Positions 24,001-35,450 of a DNA stretch of 64,000 bases are shown here, piece after piece. The stretch is from positions 42,306-106,305 of the forward strand of contig JNEU01001027.1 of the NCBI GenBank assembly GCA_000697475.1, read 5' to 3'. The notes under the pieces were generated by a model. It had not been told where the DNA came from. It did not search any database and saw only the letters and a list, made by a program, of their open reading frames with translations. A program made the position numbers and the translations under genes. Source of the DNA: Lichtheimia corymbifera B2541. Its lineage: Eukaryota; Mucoromycota; Mucoromycetes; Mucorales; Lichtheimiaceae. Within the stretch, counting starts at the first letter, position 1. Every line of letters begins with the position of its first letter.

Positions 24001-25111
24001 GGCGATTGGATTCTTCACGTTCAGCATGGCCATTCATTTGATCAACAGGCTCCAAGTAAATGTTCAACAGCTGATCCCAAACCGAGTGCAATTGAGGCTT
24101 CCATTCGACCTGATTTTCTTGCTCTTCTTCAGATGTTTCCTGCAAGATAATAAATGTCAATATGTATGTAAAGGTATCATTTGTATCTCCATATATATAT
24201 ATATACCTTGAGAATCGTAGCCAAATGGGATAGGTTGACTGTAGCAAGAACGTTGTTACTCTTCCAGTTCGAAAAGCTGTTGGAAAGATCCACTTCAGGA
24301 AGTTGCTTTTGGAAAGCAAGAGCGAGATTCAATTGATCCACCGTTTCAACTTCGTCCAAGAACAATTCAATGATCTTTGCAATGACCTTATCCTTGTATT
24401 CGACATCCTTGACCTATATACAAATGTAATAAGTATCCATATGTATACACCGTTCCCGTATCCTCCTTTACTTACAGCAGCCAACATTTGAACCACAATG
24501 TGATAGGACACCTCGATAAGATAAGACTTTGCTTGACAAATATCCTTCAAGCTGTCCAAAATGCGTTCAGCATCGTCAAAAGTCGTACTGGGTTTGGTGA
24601 GCATGCCGGCAGTGATGATTGACATTAATCCAAAGAGACGTCCAAACAACATATCGCGCGTTTCTTCGCCAGACATGCTTCCTGTGCGTTCAGTGTACTT
24701 GAAAAGCAAATCAAGCACCAGTTTCACCTTGATGACGTTGGTAACAGCAAGCAACTAAATAATGAATGAATAGATTAATGGTGTGTTGTTGGTGACCTGG
24801 CAGATAATACTACTACTATTTACCTCTGTCAAAGCCAAAGAAAAACCCTGACGAGCGCCTTGTCGAGAAGAAGGCAAACCACGAATCAAACGGCGAATGG
24901 CGTAGGATACATCGGCAGCACAAAGAGCATCGAGTTCTTCCTCAGTGTCAGCAAGGTGGTGGTCGTCGTCGTCCGATCGAGATTCAAGCGAGGACTCGTG
25001 ATCCTTTTGAAAGTCTGCCAAAACACGAATCAAAGTCTGGCTCGCATTCTGACGCACAGTTGGATCGATGGAAGCGAGATCCCAATAAAGCTGCATAGTT
25101 GTTGTTGCCAT
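21029..25111 (-). CDS. POL5: DNA polymerase V / Mybbp1a family nucleolar protein (Pol5)
   Basis: Large multi-exon gene, start MATTTMQLYWDLAS at 25111, stop at 21029 after SILEKQ, about 1,100 residues. Despite the name, Pol5/Mybbp1a proteins are HEAT-like nucleolar factors acting in rRNA transcription and ribosome assembly. Diagnostic blocks are YAIRRLIRGLPSSRQGARQG near the N-terminus, VKLVLDLLFKYTERTGSMS and MLFGRLFGLMSI, then GRKYWGFLLVQKVLPRLS, and later an acidic stretch (about 22230-22400) before the conserved LDLIVPLI region. Roughly a dozen introns of 50-80 bp are needed, several with TATA-rich bodies (for example about 24190). The last exon begins at KLQKVWKSEW. Confidence 0.9.
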
Positions 25112-25980
25112 GGTGCAGCGTGTCGAGAATGGGCTGGATCCAAAGTAAGTATGCGGGAGACGTCAAAAAACAAAACCTCGTCCGCTCAACTCTTCTTTTG
25201 CCAAATGTTGCCCTCCTCCCAGCCATCCCAAGCCCGCTCGCTCACTCTTCCTTGGTGGCTTATCCTCTCCATCCATCCATAATTCATTATGCTCTGCCTT
25301 GTACATATATCCACCCACCCAACATTAATCGTATTACTTTATCAATGATATTTTGGCTTGTAGATAAATATGCACATTGGCGTAATGGCCTATCTTAAAT
25401 GTATATTCCTTGTCCAACAAATGACTCCACCCACCCCCCTTTTTCTCCCCTCCATCATTTCATTATTATTGCTTCATCCCGTGTTCTTCTATGTATGCAT
25501 TCATATTACCAAGATGCGAGGAGGATTATTGGTTAGGGACATTCCCATCCCAAGGTGTAAAGTAAAAGAGATGTGAATGGGACGAGATGGGCATGTTATA
25601 CAAATACGCTGATCAAAAATGAAATAAAGCAATGATAAAGAATGCGTGTGTATTGAGCGTCTATATCTGTAAATGTGTAATGAGACACTCGGGTTGATGA
25701 GTAAACTTGTGTGTGAATGCGTAAACTTTAATTTGCAGATAGGTAGTCCGTGATCTGTCAGCTTGTGAAACTTGGGTGTGATGCCGAGGGATGCTTACCA
25801 AACACGGACGAGTGATATCTGCGAGCTGACTAACCCTGTTCCCTGACCCTTTTCAGTTCCCTCCTCCTCCTCCTCTTCTTGCTCCGTCTATTCTCACTTT
25901 CTTTCTTCTTTTTACTTATTCATTATCCTTGCTCTCTTTTTTATCATCAGCTTGTATAAAAATATCGCGTGTGTGTCATT
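25112..25980. promoter_or_regulatory. Divergent promoter region between Pol5 and the Yap1-like bZIP gene
   Basis: The two genes are transcribed away from each other with 869 bp between start codons. The right part, directly before the bZIP gene, is strongly pyrimidine-rich (about 25850-25945: TCCTCCTCC, CTTTCTTCTTTTT), a common feature of fungal leaders. Several short frames are present but none has family features. I found no recognisable factor site that I would defend. Confidence 0.4.
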
Positions 25981-26727
25981 ATGAGCAGTGCTGGCAGCGA
26001 TACAGAATCAACAACATTGAATCCGACTATCGGTTCAACTCGACGTCGGAAAGGCGGTGTCCTAGATACCAGAAGAGCCGAACAAAACCGTGCAGCACAA
26101 CGAGCTTTTCGTCAACGCAAGGAGCGTTACGTAAAGGAATTGGAGAACAAGGTCCGTGATTTACAACTTGTTCAAGAAAGAGCCAACAAGCTTGAAGAAG
26201 AAAATGAACGTCTAAGACAACGTGTTTGGGAATTGGAAAAGCAACACCATCATCAACAACAGCAAGGATTGATGCATCATCATCATCATCCTTCACCACC
26301 ACAACCAACACTTGCACCACCACCTACCACAACGCCAACAAAGACTACACATCCACATCCAATGCAAACAACACATCCATCTCCACCATTGTCATCTGCA
26401 CCTCCTCCACCTCCTCCACAATCAACATCATCACAAACACCTTCTCCACCTCCACCTCCACCTGTGATGCGACATTCACCTATACCAGCTCGTACATTGC
26501 CCCCACCATCTAGCTTTACCAGCAGAGAAGAACAATCGCCTATTCGACGTGTCGATCGGGTCATTGGTCATTCTGATCATTATCATCCTCCTCCTCATCA
26601 CCATCATCCACCACCTGCAGTAGGTATGGAAAAAGGTCGTGTTTTGGATGACCTAATCACTATTCTACGCACTCATCATCGACCACCTATTCCTGCTCGT
26701 CTAAGCGATCCACCTATCGAATCGTAG
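25981..26727 (+). CDS. bZIP transcription factor, Yap1/Pap1 (AP-1-like) type
   Basis: Single exon, 248 residues. The start is the ATG at 25981 (MSSAGSD); the open frame before it has no ATG. The basic region EQNRAAQRAFRQRKERYVKE (about residues 35-55) carries the Q-N-x-x-A-Q-x-x-F-R signature that separates the fungal Pap1/Yap family from Gcn4-type factors. A leucine zipper follows (LENKVRDLQLVQERANKLEE). The rest is His-, Pro- and Gln-rich with several His runs and no clear Cys-rich redox domain, so the classic Yap1 oxidative sensor is absent. It is probably a nuclear regulator, with target pathway unknown. Introns are unlikely. Confidence 0.9.
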   Translation: MSSAGSDTESTTLNPTIGSTRRRKGGVLDTRRAEQNRAAQRAFRQRKERYVKELENKVRDLQLVQERANKLEEENERLRQRVWELEKQHHHQQQQGLMHHHHHPSPPQPTLAPPPTTTPTKTTHPHPMQTTHPSPPLSSAPPPPPPQSTSSQTPSPPPPPPVMRHSPIPARTLPPPSSFTSREEQSPIRRVDRVIGHSDHYHPPPHHHHPPPAVGMEKGRVLDDLITILRTHHRPPIPARLSDPPIES

Positions 26728-28138
26728 AGAAATCGCCAACACACATCTCCCTTCGCGTACAAAACCACCCTTGCCTTTTTTTTATCTCTCTCTATCCAAC
26801 CACCCCCCACCTCCACACAAACACCCTTTGCCCTCTCTCCCCTTTTCCCTATAGGATCATGATGGCATTGTTTTTTTTTCGTCTTCTTATATATATATAT
26901 ATATATATTGCTTTTTGTAAATACGAATAACATCAACCACATTATGTCTATACGCGCATTAATTTGTTGTAGTTTCATTAATGTGTGAGATTAGATGCAG
27001 CATTCCAAATGTGATATCCTAACGTGCCATCACGCCACAGCAAATTATGCTTATTAGTCAAAAACTCAATCCTATCGCCATTTATGTAGTATGTAGGTGT
27101 ATCTATATTATATACACAGCGTGTGTGTGTGTGTGTGCCCATGGAAGCAATAGTGTGCTACCAAAACAAGCATCATCATCAGCCAAATGGTTGGTGCCTG
27201 AATAATGGGCGTTTTGAAGTATGCTGTAAGCAACATCGTCAATTACCTATAGAGACAAGTGATACTGTCGATCCATTCCTTTGTGTACCCCTCCCACATT
27301 TTTGTTTGTTTTTTAATCCCGCAGCTGATTTCTTTGTCTCTCTCTCTTTCTTTGTCATTGTACTTTTGGATAATGCATAACACGTCAGCAAATGATGCAC
27401 TTGTTTGTTGATTGATTTGCCATGACGGCATTAAAATGTGGCGAGTGCGGGCGGATGGTAGGATAGGATGGATGTGAGGAAGAATTGTGTGATGAATGGG
27501 GAGAAGGGTTATGAGCCACATGCATGACATCCAAAAGCTGTTTCATCTGTGGCTGTCGGGTATCCATGCAATAGGGTATAGACTATTCCTGCCACTTGTA
27601 GCTACTGCTGTTGCTGAGCAATGTTCTTGGCTTTTTTTTTTCTTCTTCCGCCACCAGATGATATGCACCATCATGTGTGTCGCTCACTGAATGATTGTTC
27701 TCATTAAATGCTGATAAGGAGAAGGAGGATCATAATGTTAGTGTGATGATTGTTCCATTAAACAAAGAAATCCAGGAGAATTGGGCGCAAAAGGTACCTG
27801 TCAAAGCAGCAACACCCCGCTGCTGTTGCTGCTGGTTATTACCGGTCGTTGTAGCGATTATGGATACAAATATTTCGCCACATCAAGAGGTGACAAACAT
27901 GTTGCCATGTTGAGAGGGTCCAATAACAACAATGCGTGCACAAGGCCACGTACTTTTGAGTGACAGGTGTAACTATGTAAAGCCTAAAAGATCAGCTCAC
28001 CATGCAGCATCCTTATTTCAGCAGCATTGTGTTACAATGTAAAGAGTGAACAAGACTTGTGCCTTGGCCATCATTATTTTTCCTTCCTACCCCTTCCCTC
28101 TTTCTTTTTCCTTTCTTCTTTTCCCTTCTTGAAATGTC
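26728..28138. other. Long intergenic stretch with microsatellites
   Basis: A C/T-rich 3' region follows the bZIP stop, with a T run and a pure TA run at about 26888-26907, and a GT run at about 27119-27135. Several 60-100 codon frames occur on both strands, but none shows domain motifs, signal peptides or plausible splicing. I see no tRNA or snRNA signature. Confidence 0.55.
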
Positions 28139-30808
28139 ATGGAAATTGTCCTGGTCACTCACAACTTTGACGCCAAACAAAACGACGAGATCTCCATTCG
28201 TGCCGGTGAGACAATTCAGGTCATTGAAAAGGACGATGCATTCCTCGACGGTTGGTGGCGTGTAAGTGGATCAGATCCCTCGATCGTGTTTATTAGACTA
28301 TTCTACTGATACACCACACTAGGGACGCAATGCACGTGGCCAAGTAGGTCTCTTTCCTGTCAATTATACGGTGCCACAGCAATCATCATCATCATCATCC
28401 GCCTTATCGCCTGATATGAGCTTGGAAGCACAAATTGGATCATTACAAAACGCATTATCATCATTGGAACTCGGGCGATGTCGTTGCTCTACTGTTATTT
28501 CACCATCCATGGCCGCGGCAGCTGTACAACAACAACCTCCACCGATGGCAGCAGGAAGCAGTATACGACAAAAGCTCGATGCATGCCTCTTGCATCCTTC
28601 ATTACATCATCAACATGCATCTAAATGGACTGTGGATCAAGTGACATTATGGCTGGAAGCAATGGGATTTGGAGACATTGCACTTGGATTTAAAGGTGAG
28701 GGAGAGCGAATGCAGTATGAGATCATGCAGAGTGATTTATGATGTGCATAATAATATGTAGAGGAGGAGATTACAGGCGATGTGTTACTCGAGATGACAC
28801 CAGACTTGCTCAAGGAACTAGGCATTAGTACATTTGGAAAACGGTTCAGACTCCACAGTGCCATCAAGATGCTCAGAGATCGTATGCCACCTATAGAGGA
28901 AACGGTAAAATAGATTCCACATTGGTAATTCAACTCATGCTGATGATATCAAATGTAGGTATTGGAAACGGAGCACAACACCACACGAGGAGGAGAAATA
29001 GGAAACAAGAACATGGTACACCATACTTTGAAGGAAGGATCAACAATACCAGACACATGTCAACGCACGCACAGTCATGTCGATCCTTTGGATGCTGGCA
29101 GTGGAACCCCTTTATGTATGTATGGATAAGCACCATCACCACCATGAAAATATACATGACTGACTTTTGGGAATTGTAGCCCCGTTACGCATGGTGCACC
29201 AAGTAACACCTGAACAACCATCCATGTCTCAACCCAACGATTACCACATGACTCCTCTTTCACCACCAATGTCGGGAACGATGATGGCGAATTCTATGTC
29301 TGTAAGAGGTGTATACCAATGCGTCACAAAAAGAGGATAGAGCTATATTAATTATTTGTATGTTGTACAGATCGGCGACCGCGAAAGGAGCAAAAGTGAT
29401 AAAAGGAAATTGCCTGCAGGAGACGAATTCGTTGTTCATAATGGGTAAAAAAAAGGAGCTTGCATGATGGATAAACAAAGCCCATGGTTGACATTACAGC
29501 ATCGTATTAGACTACTCGCTGCTGCTCAGCAAGATCACCACCGCCACCAACAGCAGCCAGCACAACCCACTTTGCCCGTGAAATCAAGCCGACTAAGATC
29601 CTTGGCCTTGTGGAATTCAGCCAATGCTACCATTGCCAAGCGAAATGCTCTTGCAGGTGACGAGCAGAGCAAGCCCGAGATTGAAGGATGGCTCTACAAA
29701 CGCAGTGACAAGTACAGGACTTGGAATAAGCGATGGTTCATTCTAAAAGGATCGACATTGTTTTACCTCAAATCACCCAAGGTATGTATGCATGCATGCA
29801 CATAGATTATGATTCATGCACTCATTCATTGTTTGTATATTTAGGATCTGGCAATGAAAGGATTGTTAAACTTGGTGGGGTATCGGATATCCGTGGATGA
29901 GACGCTTTATCCTGGCAAATACTGTTTCAAGGCACAACGCGATGGGGAAAGATCGTTCTATTTTTACACTGAATCGGAATCATCGATGCGGGAATGGCTT
30001 CATGCATTAATCAAGGCGACTATTGTTCGTGACTACAATCGTAATGTATCCAAGCTTGGGAAAAAGAGTGTCTGTGTGAATATATACACTGATGACATGG
30101 TTTATTTAGAAGCAGTGGCTTCCTCAAGTAGAATGGCAACAGTTCCACTCGATGTAGCACAACGCATGAATCCTCGACCACCGTCAATCATTATGCGACC
30201 CAACAATATGAAACGAACACGGCCTCATCTTTATACAGTTTCTCGTCCACCGCCCTCAGCCATTGATCCTTCCTCATCACGCATTCATCCACAAGGCATG
30301 GAACAAAGTGGCGTCAAGGATTCGCCTCGTTTTAAAGCCGTCTCCACTGATACAACGGAACAACAACAACAGCCAGCAGTTGTATTGGAACAAGAGAATG
30401 ACTACAGTGAATATCTCGAGTGGGTCAATCAACATTTGAGTCATCCTATTCAATCAATACAAGATATCCGCACTGGGGAACCGCTCGCCCAATTACTGGA
30501 GAGCATCTGCAAGAAACCATTACATCGACCTGACACCAGCAAGCCCAAATCAGCAAGTATGCAAATGTTGGATATCATTGTGGCTTCCTTTGCCTATATG
30601 GGACGAGAAGGAATTCGGATCAAGGGAAAATTTACTATCAAAGGTAACGTTACATGACGATGAATCTGCCCCACCATCACCAACACATATCAATCTACCA
30701 GATATATTCAGCGGAGATCAAGAGAGGATCACATTGATGCTTGATACCATACGGCAGTGGGAGGCGAAGCATTTAAACAACACACACCATACTACACGAC
30801 AAAGATAA
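28139..30808 (+). CDS. SH3-SAM-PH-CH polarity scaffold (Boi1/Boi2-like)
   Basis: Nine exons, about 730 residues. Exon 1 gives MEIVLVTHNFDAKQNDEIS and, with GLFPVNY in exon 2, a complete SH3 domain (residues 1 to about 60). A SAM domain follows (WTVDQVTLWLEAMGF to LKELGISTFGKRFRL). A PH domain is clear in exons 7-8 (IEGWLYKRSDKYRTWNKRWF to EWLHALIKAT). Boi-type proteins link Cdc42 and Bem1 to exocytosis at growth sites, and SH3-SAM-PH order is their signature. The C-terminus adds YLEWVNQHL, IRTGEPLAQLLESI, GIRIKGKFTIKDIFSGD and a final helix, which I read as a calponin-homology-type fold not present in yeast Boi1/2. Most introns were placed by phase; the one near 29450-29480 is the least certain. 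Confidence 0.85.
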
Positions 30809-31329
30809 CACCAGCAAGTGTTGACCATTGGCGGTCCGTTGTCTTTTGCATTACTGTACATAAATTACACTTTTATAATACCTACATATAATAAATGAAA
30901 GATGATGATGGCCTGGATTTTATACACGGGGGATCTACATAGGCGGGTGTTGTCCATCTCAAAGGGAGATCCATCACACACTGACCACCACTTGGAGAAA
31001 AAGCATACTCATAATATAGAAAGCAGCATCATGCTAGTAGAGAGGGAGTGTTACTAAAATGCCCAAAAGTGATCGGTTCCCGAGAATGTTGATGAAGAAT
31101 GAGCCCGAGAATGACAGAAGCGGACGCACAAATAACCCGATGGGGATCTGTCGATGAGTGTGTAGTGATCGAGTAGGTGATGCCACAGCTTCTTTCGGAG
31201 ACTTACGCTTGAACTTTCCCACTTGCACACGTATACAACTTTATCATAGCACCACTCTTTCTTTCTTTTTCTCTCTCTTTCCCGTCTCATTAGCACCAAT
31301 ACAACAACAACTCCTCTCGTGATATACAC
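30809..31329. other. Intergenic, no gene seen
   Basis: This spacer holds the 3' region of the polarity gene and the promoter of the LisH protein gene. A pyrimidine-rich leader (about 31255-31290, CTTTCTTTCTTTTTCTCTC) precedes the next start codon by about 40 bp. No other feature is supported. Confidence 0.55.
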
Positions 31330-32407
31330 ATGGATTCAGACATCCAGACCATTTGTCGTTCATTATTGACAGAGTACTTGGTTCACAATTGCTACAAGAA
31401 CACTGCAAAGGCTTTCCTCGGTGAAGTCAAGAAACTAAACTCATGCGTGGACAATGGAGCAACATCCAATGGCAACGGTGTACACCAAGGTAAAATGACG
31501 CAATGTATATATAGACGTGTCGTTGTATCTAAGACATTGATAGCAGACATCATGGATATCGATCATGACACCACCACAACCACCACAACCAACGGCAACA
31601 CAGCCTCCACCACAGGTACACACACACACACGCATACGTTTGATCATGATGAACTGATATTGATTCATTGTTTAGAAGGAGACAGCATTGGAAAATACAC
31701 ATGGTCATTATTGGATGCAAGGAAAGGTAAGAGTGGATAGGGGAATATAGATATATGAAAAAGGTGCTTACATTGTTCATGCAGATTTGTACGATGCTAT
31801 TTTAAACGGCAACATCCCCCAAGCATTCACATTGATCCACCGACATTTCCCAGCACTTGCAGCTTATGACACTCAGGATCCCATGAAACTGGAGATTGAA
31901 CAACAAAACAATCAACATATCGACACTGATTTGCAGTATACCATATTCAAGTTACGATGTCAGCAGTTTATTGAAATTGTGCGCACATCCAGTGAGATCG
32001 AGGCTATCCAATTTGCGCAAACCCATCTCCAACCAATGCATAAGGATTATCGTGATCTCACCAACGAAGTCGCCTCTCTGATTGCTTATCCGGATCCACA
32101 CAATGCTTCATGCAGTCATCTACTGAGTCAGGAACGGCGGCGTCAACTTGCAGATGAAGTCAACAAGGTCGTTCTAGGTAAATGATACTATTATACACAC
32201 AACACGCTGAACAGGGTTGGCTGATTGATTGATTGATGATGATGCATAGCACTTTCCAATCTTCGATATGAAACGGCGTTGGAGAGGATCAAGAGACATG
32301 CTGAAGTGATTGCAAGTGAACGTGCCGCTTATCATTTGGATATCCCAGAAGATCTTGACAAACCTCATTCCGCATCTACAATCACTGAACCATCCTCACC
32401 TTATTAG
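31330..32407 (+). CDS. LisH-CTLH-CRA domain protein (RanBPM / GID-CTLH E3 ligase type)
   Basis: Start MDSDIQTICRSLLTEYLVHN is a LisH motif. CTLH follows (WSLLDARKDLYDAILNGNIP, then AFTLIHRHFPAL) and a CRA region ends the protein (LQYTIFKLRCQQFIEIVR to TALERIKRHAEVIASE). Such proteins assemble the GID/CTLH ubiquitin ligase. There is no SPRY domain in the frame, so it is a Gid8-like or truncated RanBP9-like member. Introns: after the Gln codon near 31490, after the Thr/Asn-rich linker, at about 31726 and at about 32177. The linker between LisH and CTLH is a Thr-rich low-complexity insert. The stop is at 32405, just before a CT microsatellite. Confidence 0.85.
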
Positions 32408-32625
32408 TAGAGTCATTGCCACCACTATCTATTCTCTCTCTCTCTCTCTCTCTCTCCTCTCTTTGTGATAGAAAATACGCATTTCTTCTTCTTCTTCTCG
32501 TCCTTCATATACAATGACGCTTTTGTAAATAGACGCAAGCGATTTCCACCTTTCGTTTTCTTTCGTTGGCATCAGGCCAAGGCTTGTTTTATTTTGTTCA
32601 TGATGCATCCAATCCCACAATTCGC

Positions 32626-33131
32626 TTATTTAAGCTCTTCAATGGCAAGGGCTATAAAAAATCATATTTGTGAGTGATACACACATTATTTCATGCATGC
32701 TATACACGTACAAGGAGGGAGAGATTGTCTGAGCTTGTTGGCCTTGGACTTATCCTTGACAACCAAGGTGTACAAGTAGCGAGAGCATCTGACCTTGAAC
32801 TTGACAGAGTCAGAGTTCTTCTTGATGCGAGCGGCTAGAAGAATGAGCAAAAAGTGGAGGTGGTGGTGTTGTTGTCAATATCACTTTGTGTTGTTGGTTG
32901 TGTGGTGGTGATGGTGATAAGAATAATACGTACACACAGCGTCTCTTCTGCGGGCAACCTCGAGGAACTGCTTGATATCCTTGATTTGCTGGGGCTATCG
33001 AATTAGGTAATATCAGTAATCATCATCCTCATCCTAAATCCATCCATCCATCCATCCATCCATTTCAATCATGTATTCATCCACTCATCTCCATAATCAT
33101 CCATCCATTCCTTATTCCTGCAACTTACCAT
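32626..33131 (-). CDS. RPL38: Large-subunit ribosomal protein eL38
   Basis: Four exons (33129-33131, 32934-32994, 32712-32834, 32626-32651) sum to 213 nt, 70 residues, the usual eL38 length. The reading runs [20 protein letters not shown], then [20 protein letters not shown] and ending SLPPSLAIEELK. Exon 1 contains only the ATG, and the last exon encodes just eight full codons plus stop. Without the last intron (donor GTACGT) the C-terminus would read CTCIACMK, so the splice is strongly supported by family similarity. The start codon lies 135 bp from that of the divergent Myb gene. Intron 1 holds a CATC microsatellite. Confidence 0.93.
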
Positions 33132-33266
33132 CTCTGCTACACGCTGTAACTGGGAAAGGAGGCTGGAAATGGTACCCAATGCTGACCTTCAGATAACCGA
33201 AATCCCCGAGTGAGTCCGGCCAATCCAATCATTTTATTCATCCTTTTGACATACCTCCCACTACGC

Positions 33267-35180
33267 ATGTTTTCTTGCCTTCGTTCTCGACTGGGACGTA
33301 TTCTACTACAGCCAGCGCCCACATTTCGTTCATTCAGTCGGCCAAGTGCACCTTGTTACCGTCAGTCGTCATGGGAACCTTGGGAAGACGAAGCATTGGT
33401 GAACTTTATCAAGCATAACGGACCCAAGTGGACTGAATTCTCGCGTCATTGCTTACCTCATCGATCCGTGAATTCCATTTATTTTCGTTGGACAGAACAC
33501 CTTGATCCTTCCGTACGCAAAGGTCCTTTATCAGAGCATGAAATTGAGCTACTACGCAAAGGGGTGGAGACCTATGGCGAAGGCAACTGGCGTAAGATAC
33601 GAGATAACTTGCTTCCAGGACGTACAGCAGCCCGGTTATCAAATGCATGGAGCCTACTTGCATCACGATCATCACCAACGACATCATCATCATCATCACA
33701 AAAGAGACGCTTTACAGAGGAAGAAGATCGATTGTTGCTAGTCGGATATGCTCAATTGGGACCAAAATGGAAAAAGATTCAGCAGCGTTATTTACCGCAT
33801 CGTTCACCTCCCAGCTTGGCAACTCGCTACAATGACAAACTTTCTGCTGACGTTGGATCAAAGGAGAAGAAAAGGATTGCATGGACTGAGGAAGAGCATG
33901 ATTTATTATTACGACGGACCATCTTATACGGACACAACTGGAACAAAGTAGCTGAAGGTATCCCAGGTCGTTCAGCTATCGCTTGCAGAAGAAAATGGAT
34001 CCAACTGCTTGATCCATCCATCAAGAGCAAAGGGAATCGTGAATGGAGTGAAGAAGAATCATGCATCTTTTGGCGGCGGCTTCATGCACATGGCGGACAT
34101 TGGAATAAGGTCGTCGAAGCATTACCAGGACGCAATGTGGAAATGTGCTCGTACAAGATGCGAAAGGAGTTGAGACGTTTACGGCATGTGTTTGGTGATC
34201 AAGTGGATATACGCAAGGATGAAAACAGGCTAGAATGGCGAGCACGTGTAGCAGGCCTCATGTGTGAATGGATTGATAAAGATCAACAGCTGGCTCTGAA
34301 TGCATCAGGTTCGCTCGTTCTACGTCGTGAATCATGGACTACGAACCAAATCAACCTTCTCAAGAACGCTACTGCGACATCACCACCACCTGCAACAGAG
34401 GAAGAGTGGCAACGTGTGGCTGATGCTGTTGGAAAATCGATCGATGAATGCAAGCATAAATTTGACAAGCTCCAAAAGAGGAAAAAGCAACGTCGTGTGT
34501 TTTGGACGCAACAAGAAGATGAAAAGCTCAAGGCACTCGTTGACAAGCATGGCCAGTGTTGGGATCGAATAGCAGAGGAAATGCCAGGTCGTTCAGTAAA
34601 CAGCTGCTGGTTGCATTGGTATCGTCTACAACAAAAGAGTCCTCGTATGAAACGAGGTCGGTTTTCCAAAGAAGAATCAGCATTACTTGAAGAAGGCGTT
34701 TCCATGTTTGGGACCAATTGGGTCGCCATTGCCAAAACCTATCTTCCTGACCGCACACCAACTCAATGTGCTCGACACTGGCATGCGAGTACCCATACGC
34801 AATCAGGGCCATGGTCTTTTGAAGAAGATGCTGCTTTAAAATTCGCTATTGATCAACACCTTGTTCTAGGTGACGACGACGACGATGATACCCAATGGGA
34901 ACATATTGCTCGTTTGGTGCCTGGTCGCTCAGTAACTCAATGCCGTTATCGATGGTTCAAGGTACTTCAGCCAGGAATCAAAAAAGGACGCTGGACAACA
35001 GAAGAACAGATGCAGCTTATGGATATTGTTGAACACGTCAAGGAGCATAAAGAGGATGGCAGCAAAACTGTGGATTGGAAAACAGTGGCCAAGGAGCTTG
35101 ATAATGGACGCACCGCATGGAGTTGCGCTTTAAAGTATGACCAGATGATACGGTCCGGTAATCAATTTGGTTTACGTTAG
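33267..35180 (+). CDS. Ten-repeat Myb/SANT protein with mitochondrial-type leader
   Basis: Single exon of 637 residues. The ATG at 33267 is the first possible start (the open frame upstream begins at GTG), and it gives MFSCLRSRLGRILLQPAPTF: Arg-rich, no acids, amphipathic, as in mitochondrial presequences. After residue 35 there are about ten Myb/SANT repeats of the form W-x-E-E-D-x-L, W-x-x-I and PGR/PHR-x-x-x-x-C-x-x-R-W. Examples are WEPWEDEALVNFIKHNGPKW (first) and RWTTEEQMQLMDIVEH (last). Repeat six is the most degenerate. Long Myb arrays occur in SNAPC4-like nuclear factors, which lack such a leader. DNA binding is well supported; location in mitochondria is an inference. Confidence 0.85.
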   Translation: MFSCLRSRLGRILLQPAPTFRSFSRPSAPCYRQSSWEPWEDEALVNFIKHNGPKWTEFSRHCLPHRSVNSIYFRWTEHLDPSVRKGPLSEHEIELLRKGVETYGEGNWRKIRDNLLPGRTAARLSNAWSLLASRSSPTTSSSSSQKRRFTEEEDRLLLVGYAQLGPKWKKIQQRYLPHRSPPSLATRYNDKLSADVGSKEKKRIAWTEEEHDLLLRRTILYGHNWNKVAEGIPGRSAIACRRKWIQLLDPSIKSKGNREWSEEESCIFWRRLHAHGGHWNKVVEALPGRNVEMCSYKMRKELRRLRHVFGDQVDIRKDENRLEWRARVAGLMCEWIDKDQQLALNASGSLVLRRESWTTNQINLLKNATATSPPPATEEEWQRVADAVGKSIDECKHKFDKLQKRKKQRRVFWTQQEDEKLKALVDKHGQCWDRIAEEMPGRSVNSCWLHWYRLQQKSPRMKRGRFSKEESALLEEGVSMFGTNWVAIAKTYLPDRTPTQCARHWHASTHTQSGPWSFEEDAALKFAIDQHLVLGDDDDDDTQWEHIARLVPGRSVTQCRYRWFKVLQPGIKKGRWTTEEQMQLMDIVEHVKEHKEDGSKTVDWKTVAKELDNGRTAWSCALKYDQMIRSGNQFGLR

Positions 35181-35450
35181 ACATCATTTGCATCATGTAA
35201 AATAAAAGATACCATTTTCTGCATCCCCCTTCAATCTTTATTTTAACTTGCTTTTGGAACTGCAGGTGAACAAAAGAGTCACTTGTGCAATAAACAACAA
35301 CAAATACAGATGCCAGATAGTTTGTTTCAATGCTTTAAAAAGACTTTGGCGAAGCTGATGCTTTACACGCCTTCGACTTGATTGCTATGCCAACAATCCC
35401 CAAGTTCCTTATGAATAATGACGCAACCATTCAAGAAAAGTATATGAAAA

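Noticed and set aside
26226..26564. Thr/Ser-rich and Gly-rich frames across the bZIP gene
   Set aside because: They are shadows of the His/Pro-rich coding sequence.
33043..33062. CATC repeat in intron 1 of eL38 as a CRISPR-like or functional array
   Set aside because: Simple microsatellite of a 4-base unit without spacers.
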